NCBI RefSeq assembly: GCF_034440735.1
Contig: NZ_CP140098.1
Location: 2,783,501 to 2,847,500 of the forward strand
Source: Deinococcus sp. AB2017081
Lineage (GTDB): Bacteria; Deinococcota; Deinococci; Deinococcales; Deinococcaceae
Direction of reading: 5' to 3'
DNA: 64,000 nucleotides
Part shown: piece after piece, positions 56,268 through 64,000 of the stretch
How the letters are laid out: each line of letters begins with the position of its first letter
How positions within the stretch are numbered: position 1 is the first letter of the stretch
Notes under the pieces: model-generated
The model's input: the letters and a program-made list of their open reading frames with translations, nothing else
Told to the model about the DNA's origin: nothing
Databases searched by the model: none
Position numbers and translations under genes: made by a program

Positions 56268-58025
56268 ATGCGGGACAGGACGCGGAGACGGCGTGCGCTG
56301 CTGGCAGGAGCAGCGCTGGTGGGCGCAGGGATGACCGGTCGAGGTGGCACCCAGGCCGCCGACACCACAGCGACCGACGCGGTGGTCAAGGCGGCCTCCA
56401 CGCTGTTCGTCTCGGCGCAGCTGGGGGGACTGATCCGGGACTGGTGCGTGGCTCAGGCCCCAGCACAGCGGGCCGGGGTGGACAGGGGCTATGCCGCGTG
56501 GCAGGCCACCTTCGGACTGCCCGCCATCGAAACGTACCTCCGACGTTCCAGTCCGGAACTCGTGAATCGCCTGAGCTCGGCGGCGCTGGCACGGCGGCAG
56601 GAGGTGAACCGTCTCCTGACGGGCGAGAGTCAGAACCCTGCCACCGACTGCGCGAACCTGCGCGACCTCCTGATGAGACACGCGGATCTGGGACGGCAGT
56701 ACCCCCAGGAGTACGCGCTGACCGCCCAGATCCGCCGGGGAACCGCCACGGCCGCGCCGGCGCCGGTAGCGACCACGCCAGGAACAGCGGGCACCGGCGG
56801 GCCGTTCGTGACCGCCACGGAATTCGGGCCGTTCTACCGTTCTGCGATCCTGACCCGGCTGGTGGCGGCAGGAGGGCAGGCCCCGTTCCGGCCCGGCGGT
56901 GCATTGAAATCCGCCGCCTATACCTGCGTGCAGAAGGACACCGACGAGAACGAGACCCTTGAGGGCACCACCCGCTACACCCTGACCCTGTGGGCGGATC
57001 ACGGCCTGCGGGCCACGAACCTGAAGCGCCAGTGGAAGGCGAACGCGCCATACACGCTCAAGGATCTGGCCGGGCGCTTCACCTACGACGCGAACACCGG
57101 CGCGATCCAGATCGACGCCGACTACGACAACCGGATGCTGGAGGATCTGGTGGTCGAGGCCGGGGTGTACCGGGGCGTGGGCGACGACGCCCCGCGCTAC
57201 AACATGTTCCGCGCCCTGACCGGTGCCGACGGGCGGATGCTGCTGTACGGCCAGCAGGCCTACGGCGCCGACTCGGACACCACCCAGACGATCTGCACGC
57301 CCGCCGGCGCGCCGGCCGGCCTCTCGCCGGTCGAGGCCGCGAGGCGGGAGCAGGCCGAGCAGGAGCGGATCTTCAACCTGTACCGCACGACGCCGGGGGC
57401 GGGGGCGACATCCGCGCAGATCGAGGGCATCGTGCATTCCTACGACAACCGGTACGACGGGGTCAACGTGACCGGCGAGGAGCGCTCGGTGCTGCTGCTC
57501 AGGGACGGGCGGGCGTACCTGAACCTGCGCTGGACACCCCACGACCTGAACGTGGCCGCGTCGGTGACGGGCGAGCCGGGACAGTGGACGCGCTGGCGGC
57601 GGATCGGTGGCGCCCTGCAGGTGCAGCGCGGCGGACAGTGGGAGGCTCTGAAGGCGGTGCCGGGCCTGCCCTTCCAGAAGAACGAACGCCTGACCGGCAC
57701 CTACGGCCTGGAGACGGCGTACACCTCCGGCACGCTGATGTGGGGCGCGACCTCGGTCTGGCGGCAGTACTACACCTTCACGCCGGACGGCCGCTTCACC
57801 CGGTCAGCCAGCCAGAACCTGTACGGCACCATGGACAACGGGGCGACCCGTACCACGGGGTCGGCCGGGTCGAGCCGGCCGGATGAGGAGGGAACGTACC
57901 ACGTGAGCGGCTACACCCTGGAACTGCGCTACCGCAGCGGCCGGGTGGATCGCACCTACGGCTTCTTCTGGGACGCGAAGCGCAGCAGGCTGGTCATCGG
58001 TGGTACCACCTACTCCCGGAAATGA
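56268..58025 (+). CDS. Large Tat-type secreted protein of unknown function
   Basis: A 585-aa protein. The start ATG 56268 has GGGGGA upstream and leads with RRRRALLAGAALVGAGMTG, a twin-arginine-like signal. TATACT at 56218-56223 could give the promoter. The first half has a helical part with conserved Cys (WCVAQAP and TDCANLRDLL), the middle Thr-rich linker separates a beta domain (TFTYDANTGAIQIDADYDNR region), and the last 110 residues form a Tyr/Gly-rich module (LTGTYGLETAYTSGTLMWG to LVIGGTTYSRK) as seen in several secreted bacterial proteins. No enzyme motif was recognised. Confidence 0.65.
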   Translation: MRDRTRRRRALLAGAALVGAGMTGRGGTQAADTTATDAVVKAASTLFVSAQLGGLIRDWCVAQAPAQRAGVDRGYAAWQATFGLPAIETYLRRSSPELVNRLSSAALARRQEVNRLLTGESQNPATDCANLRDLLMRHADLGRQYPQEYALTAQIRRGTATAAPAPVATTPGTAGTGGPFVTATEFGPFYRSAILTRLVAAGGQAPFRPGGALKSAAYTCVQKDTDENETLEGTTRYTLTLWADHGLRATNLKRQWKANAPYTLKDLAGRFTYDANTGAIQIDADYDNRMLEDLVVEAGVYRGVGDDAPRYNMFRALTGADGRMLLYGQQAYGADSDTTQTICTPAGAPAGLSPVEAARREQAEQERIFNLYRTTPGAGATSAQIEGIVHSYDNRYDGVNVTGEERSVLLLRDGRAYLNLRWTPHDLNVAASVTGEPGQWTRWRRIGGALQVQRGGQWEALKAVPGLPFQKNERLTGTYGLETAYTSGTLMWGATSVWRQYYTFTPDGRFTRSASQNLYGTMDNGATRTTGSAGSSRPDEEGTYHVSGYTLELRYRSGRVDRTYGFFWDAKRSRLVIGGTTYSRK

Positions 58026-58049
58026 GGGCCGCAGCGGTGGCAACGCCAC

Positions 58050-59228
58050 TCAGTCCCCCAGCTCCGCGAACACCGCGCGGCTGATCACCAGCTGCTGGAT
58101 CTCGGAGGTGCCCTCGTAGATCTCGGTGACCTTGGCGTCGCGGTACAGACGCTCGACGGGATACTCGCGGCTGTAGCCATTGCCGCCGAAGATCTGGATG
58201 GCGTCGCGGGTCACGTCCACGGCGGTCTCGGAGGCGAGCAGCTTGGCAATACTCGCCTCCTTGCCGTAGGGGCGGCCCTGATCTTTCAGCCACGCGGCCT
58301 TCAGCGCGACCAGCCGGGCACTCTCGATCCGGGCCGCCATGCGGGCGACCTTGAAGGACACGCCCTCGAACTCGCGCAGCTTCCTGCCGAACTGCTCGCG
58401 TTCGGTCGCGTAGCGGGCGCTGTGTTCCAGTGCGGCGCGGGCGATCCCCAGGGCCTGCATGGCAATGCCGATGCGCCCGGCGTCCAGGCTCGCCAGCGCG
58501 ATAACAAGGCCCTGGCCCTCCTCGCCCACCATGTTCGCGTGCGGGACGCGCACGCCGTCGAAGGTGACGGTGGTGGTGTGGGAGGCGTGCAGGCCGAGCT
58601 TCTCCTCGGGGGTGCCAAAGGTCAGGCCCGCGCTGGGGTGCGGCACGATAAAGCAGCTGATGCCGCGTGCCCCCGCGCCCCCGGTGCGGACCATGACCAG
58701 ATACGTGTCGGCCTGCCCGCCACTGGTGATCCACGCCTTGGTGCCGTCCAGCACCCAGTCGTCGCCGTCACGCACCGCTTTCAGGGACAGGCTGGCGGCG
58801 TCGCTGCCCGCATGGGACTCGGTCAGGCAGAACGCGCCGAGGTGCTGGCCGCTGGCGAGGGGCCGCAGGAAGCGCTCGCGCTGCTCGTCGGTACCGTATT
58901 TCAGGATCATCTGCTCGGGCAGGCCGTTCTGCACCGACACGATCACGGCCACGCTGGCGTCGGCGGCGGCGATCTCCTCCAGGCACAGGGCGTAGGTCAC
59001 GGAGTCCAGGCCCGCCCCGCCCCAGCGCTCGGGAACCGTGGCCCCCAGCAGGCCCAGGTCGGCCAGGCCGCGCAGCTGCCCGCGGGGATACTCGCCACTG
59101 CGGTCAAAGGCGGCGGCGTGCGGCGCGATCTCGGCGCGGCTGTACTCGCGGACGTGCTGCACGATCAGGCGCTGGTCGTCGGACAGCGCGAAGGCCATGC
59201 CCTCGCTGGCGGTGGTGGCGGCGGTCAT
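58050..59228 (-). CDS. Acyl-CoA dehydrogenase
   Basis: A 392-aa FAD enzyme: FCLTESHAGSDAASLSLKAV is the first signature, WITSGGQADTYLVMVRTGG and REQFGRKLREFEGVSFKVAR follow, and IQIFGGNGYSREYPVERLYR with YEGTSEIQQLVI holds the catalytic Glu. It oxidises short or medium acyl-CoA esters, a step after the FadD-type ligase. The ATG has TAGGCT 5 nt upstream. Confidence 0.92.
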   Translation of the reverse strand: MTAATTASEGMAFALSDDQRLIVQHVREYSRAEIAPHAAAFDRSGEYPRGQLRGLADLGLLGATVPERWGGAGLDSVTYALCLEEIAAADASVAVIVSVQNGLPEQMILKYGTDEQRERFLRPLASGQHLGAFCLTESHAGSDAASLSLKAVRDGDDWVLDGTKAWITSGGQADTYLVMVRTGGAGARGISCFIVPHPSAGLTFGTPEEKLGLHASHTTTVTFDGVRVPHANMVGEEGQGLVIALASLDAGRIGIAMQALGIARAALEHSARYATEREQFGRKLREFEGVSFKVARMAARIESARLVALKAAWLKDQGRPYGKEASIAKLLASETAVDVTRDAIQIFGGNGYSREYPVERLYRDAKVTEIYEGTSEIQQLVISRAVFAELGD

Positions 59229-59250
59229 ACGTCAGCCTACCAAACGGGCG

Positions 59251-59502
59251 TTAGGTTCCGGCCAGGGCCGCTGTGAGCGCTTCCTCGATACCGCGCCCCC
59301 TCCAGCCGCTGTCGATCGCCTGCACGTCTCCTTCACTCCAGCGCAGGTGTGCTCCTATGACCGACCCGCCGGCAATCGCCAGGGCCGCGTGCGTGACGGC
59401 CTCCGGTGGAACACCAGGGCACAGGCGGGCCGCAGCGGTGCGCAGGGCCGGAGCCAGCGGCAGGGGCGGGCAGGTCACTCGGACACGGGCGGGCAGGGAC
59501 AC
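59251..59502 (-). CDS. Small hypothetical protein
   Basis: An 83-aa protein from GTG 59502 (TATTCT 7 nt upstream); the longer frame to 59556 overlaps the -10 and is rejected. It is Ala/Pro-rich with APALRTAAARLCPGVPPEAV, then ALAIAGGSVIGAHLRWSEGD and GRGIEEALTAALAG. No family was recognised. It lies between acyl-CoA dehydrogenase and the divergent membrane gene. Confidence 0.5.
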   Translation of the reverse strand: MSLPARVRVTCPPLPLAPALRTAAARLCPGVPPEAVTHAALAIAGGSVIGAHLRWSEGDVQAIDSGWRGRGIEEALTAALAGT

Positions 59503-59619
59503 ACCATGAAGAATAGACGCTGTGAGGTTCTTCACGGCGCACCACACGCGGGTCACTAGAATGCCCCCGGTACACGTGGACGGAACCCTCGCATGACAGT
59601 GACCTCACCATGAAAGTGG

Positions 59620-59865
59620 GTGGCATGGCTGGCGGTGGCCCTGCTGATCCTTCTGGCACTGACGCTGGGAGCGCTCACGCTGGGCGCTTTCGCGTCCCTA
59701 AACAGCGGCGCTCCGCTGCTGCTGCGCTCGGCAGGAACCGTCACCACGACTGTGCTCAGCCAGCTGGGGCTGCCGGACATGGAGCCGCTCGACCGGGCCC
59801 TCATCCTGACCGGCGTGACCGGTGTGGTGGCGGCGCTTGCGGCATATATCAAACCGCGTTCCTGA
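59620..59865 (+). CDS. Small membrane protein, start possibly frameshifted
   Basis: An 81-aa hydrophobic protein from GTG 59620: AVALLILLALTLGALTLGAF, then a soluble part and VTGVVAALAAYIKPRS. In the genome the 5' end reads ATGAAAGTGGGTGG, which takes the frame out of phase; with AA instead of AAA at 59613-59615 it would begin M-K-W-V-A-W-L-A-V, a normal start at 59610. It sits just upstream of mreB. Confidence 0.55.
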   Translation: MAWLAVALLILLALTLGALTLGAFASLNSGAPLLLRSAGTVTTTVLSQLGLPDMEPLDRALILTGVTGVVAALAAYIKPRS

Positions 59866-59962
59866 GCCGCCCATGACCCGCTCCCGCACGCCTTAACATG
59901 CGTTCAGGGGCCTCTCATTACCCCCGTGCTTACGATTGGATGGTTTGTCCCGGAGGATGAGT

Positions 59963-61003
<1,041 letters not shown>

Positions 61004-61118
61004 CGATCTGGCGATGAGCTCTGGGCGTTGAGCGATGAGGAACGGACGGGAGGCGGCCCAGACAGCCCCTCCCCTCTTTTATTGCCCAGCACCCACAGCC
61101 CCCTCCGAAGGAGCCCCC

Positions 61119-62695
<1,577 letters not shown>

Positions 62696-62699
<4 letters not shown>

Positions 62700-63817
62700 T
62701 CCACGGGCCGCTGCGTGCCCTGATCCTCTCGGCGTCGTTCGGCAACGGGCACCACCAGGCGAACGACGCGGTCGGCCGGGCGCTGGAGGCCACCGGCACC
62801 CCGGTGGAGGCCCACCACACCGACTTCCTGACCTACCTCAGCGCGGCCGAGCGGGCCATCACGGCGGGCACGTACGCCCTGTGGCTGAAACACGCCCCCG
62901 GCATGTACCGGGCGTTCTACAACTGGACAGACCGTGAGAACGAGCCCAGCGTCGTGACCGGTTCGTTCCGGGCGCTGGGGTTGCGTGGCCTGCGGCGCGA
63001 CGTGCAGCGCCTCCGGCCTGAGGTGGTCGTCAGCTCGTATCCCAGTCCCACCGCCCTGGCCGACGCGGCCCGGCGGCAGCTGGGACAGAATTATCTGAAC
63101 GCCCTGGTGGTCACGGACTACCGTATCCACCACCACTGGGCGCGCCCCGACGCCGATGTGCTGATGGTGCCGACCGCGCAGGCCCGCGAGGAGATGATCC
63201 GCTGGCGCATTCCCGAAGAGCGCATCGAGGTCACGGGCATTCCCATCGCCGCCGCGTACCGCGCCCTGATCGGGGCCGACCGCGCCGCGCTGCGGGCCCG
63301 CCACAGCCTGTGGGCCGATCAGCCGCTGATCCTGATCTCGGGCGGCGGCACCGGCGCGTTCCGGGCCCAGGGCCGCGTGCTGCACGAGCTGTCGAACCTG
63401 GGCCGACCGGTGCAGGTGCTGGTCATGGCCGGAGCACGCGGGCGCGGCGTGGAGCAGCTGGGAAGCGCGACCATCCACCGCCTGGGGTTTTCCACCGCCT
63501 TCCCGAAACTGCTGGCCGCGTCCGATCTGGTCGTCGGCAAGGCGGGCGGCCTGACCGTGGCGGAGGCGACCACTCTGGGCATCCCCCTGGTCATCCACGA
63601 GCCCATTCCTGGCCAGGAGGAACACAACGCGCTGTACCTGGAACGCCACGGGGCCGCCCTGTGGGCCCGTCAGCCGGACGCCCTGCGCGTCGCGGTGCTG
63701 CGTGCCCTGGACAGCAGCGAGCACGCCCGCATGTCGGCAGCCTCGGCAGCGCTGGGCGTACCCGACGCCGCCGACCGCGTGGCCGCCACCCTGCTGCGGC
63801 GGCTGGGGCGGGCGTGA
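62696..63817 (+). CDS. MGDG synthase / diglucosyl-diacylglycerol synthase-like glycosyltransferase (GT28)
   Basis: A 373-aa protein with the MGDG-synthase N-domain: LILSASFGNGHHQANDAVGR, then VVSSYPSPTALADAA and TDYRIHHHWARPDADVLMVP, followed by the GT-B C-domain with LILISGGGTGAFRAQGRVLH, GKAGGLTVAEATTLGIPLVI and GQEEHNALYLERHG. It should transfer a sugar to diacylglycerol or a related lipid, in line with glycolipids of Deinococcus membranes. The GTG start overlaps the previous TGA, and its own stop overlaps the next GTG. Confidence 0.85.
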
Positions 63818-64000
63818 ACCGGCGCTGGCTCGCGCTGGGGCTCACGGCCTATATCGGCGTGCCGTTCGTGCTGGCACAGTGGGCGAACCTGGGGCGACTC
63901 CGCAGCGGCCGCCGCGCCCGGCTGGAGATCGCCCTGACCTTCGACGACGGCCCCGATCCGGCAACCACGCCGGCCGTGCTGGACGCGCTGAGCGACGCCG
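63814..64000 (+). CDS. Polysaccharide deacetylase, 3'-truncated by the window edge
   Basis: Only 62 codons are visible from GTG 63814, in a GTGA overlap with the glycosyltransferase stop. A signal anchor (RRWLALGLTAYIGVPFVLAQ) is followed by LEIALTFDDGPDPATTPAVL, the NodB motif 1 with the catalytic and metal Asp pair. It likely removes acetyl or formyl groups from glycans or lipid-linked sugars in the envelope. Confidence 0.8.
   Translation, partial: MNRRWLALGLTAYIGVPFVLAQWANLGRLRSGRRARLEIALTFDDGPDPATTPAVLDALSDA

Overview
The window joins two kinds of DNA. Bases 1 to about 23,975 are the right-hand part of an integrated temperate siphovirus. This part is relatively AT-rich, uses mostly AGA/AGG arginine codons and has Shine-Dalgarno (SD) leaders. 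From about 23,975 to 64,000 is GC-rich chromosome of a Deinococcus-type bacterium. The host call rests on homoisocitrate dehydrogenase (alpha-aminoadipate lysine route), a FemAB-type transferase, the high GC, and at least 16 genes with a TANNNT -10 element only 5-9 nt before the start codon, the layout of leaderless transcripts reported for Deinococcus.

Prophage, left to right, all on the plus strand unless noted: 5'-truncated portal protein, minor head protein, scaffold, major capsid, head-tail connector genes, major tail protein, tail assembly chaperone with a lambda-type -1 frameshift site (GGGAAAG), a fibre-like structural protein, a 1598-aa tape measure, distal tail protein and baseplate hub. 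A lysis cassette follows (XhlA-like protein, holin, GH19 endolysin), then a small unknown gene, a repeat-bearing tail fibre and a beta-helix tailspike. A minus-strand unknown gene and a divergent large serine integrase close the element. The integrase stop codon lies at the phage/host junction, and the host sequence there continues the reading frame of what looks like an ABC-2 family permease, so the phage appears to have split that gene. Terminase, replication and repressor genes must lie left of the window.

Host region: an unknown gene coupled to the broken permease, an OYE-family NADPH dehydrogenase, a GH13 alpha-glucosidase behind a LacI-type palindrome, a small Ser/Thr kinase, signal peptidase I, a YlxP/DUF503 and HMA-like pair, a GNAT protein, a long-chain acyl-CoA synthetase, TsaD, split MnmC activities (MnmD plus a MnmC1-like oxidoreductase), homoisocitrate dehydrogenase, a ferritin-like stress protein, CtpA protease, the FtsE-FtsX-EnvC division module, rpsP-khpA-rimM-trmD, a Lon-substrate-domain protein, a FemAB transferase, a PpiC isomerase, a Tat-exported intradiol dioxygenase, a REC-PATAN-roadblock protein, IlvD, a TetR/NmrA divergent pair, an Mrr-type type IV restriction enzyme, a GNAT, an ion-channel protein, a DUF4174 protein, a large secreted unknown, and an acyl-CoA dehydrogenase. 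The right edge is an envelope cluster: mreB, fabZ joined in frame to an LptF/LptG permease, an MGDG-synthase-like glycosyltransferase and a polysaccharide deacetylase.

The points most worth checking are a cluster of homopolymer-associated frame disruptions between 59.6 and 61.6 kb (including two compensating shifts inside mreB and the fabZ-lptF fusion), the integrase/attachment-site overlap, the mirrored leader sequences of the two divergent prophage genes, the split between leaderless and SD initiation, and a 30-bp hairpin between two convergent genes. I saw no tRNA, rRNA, CRISPR array or insertion sequence.
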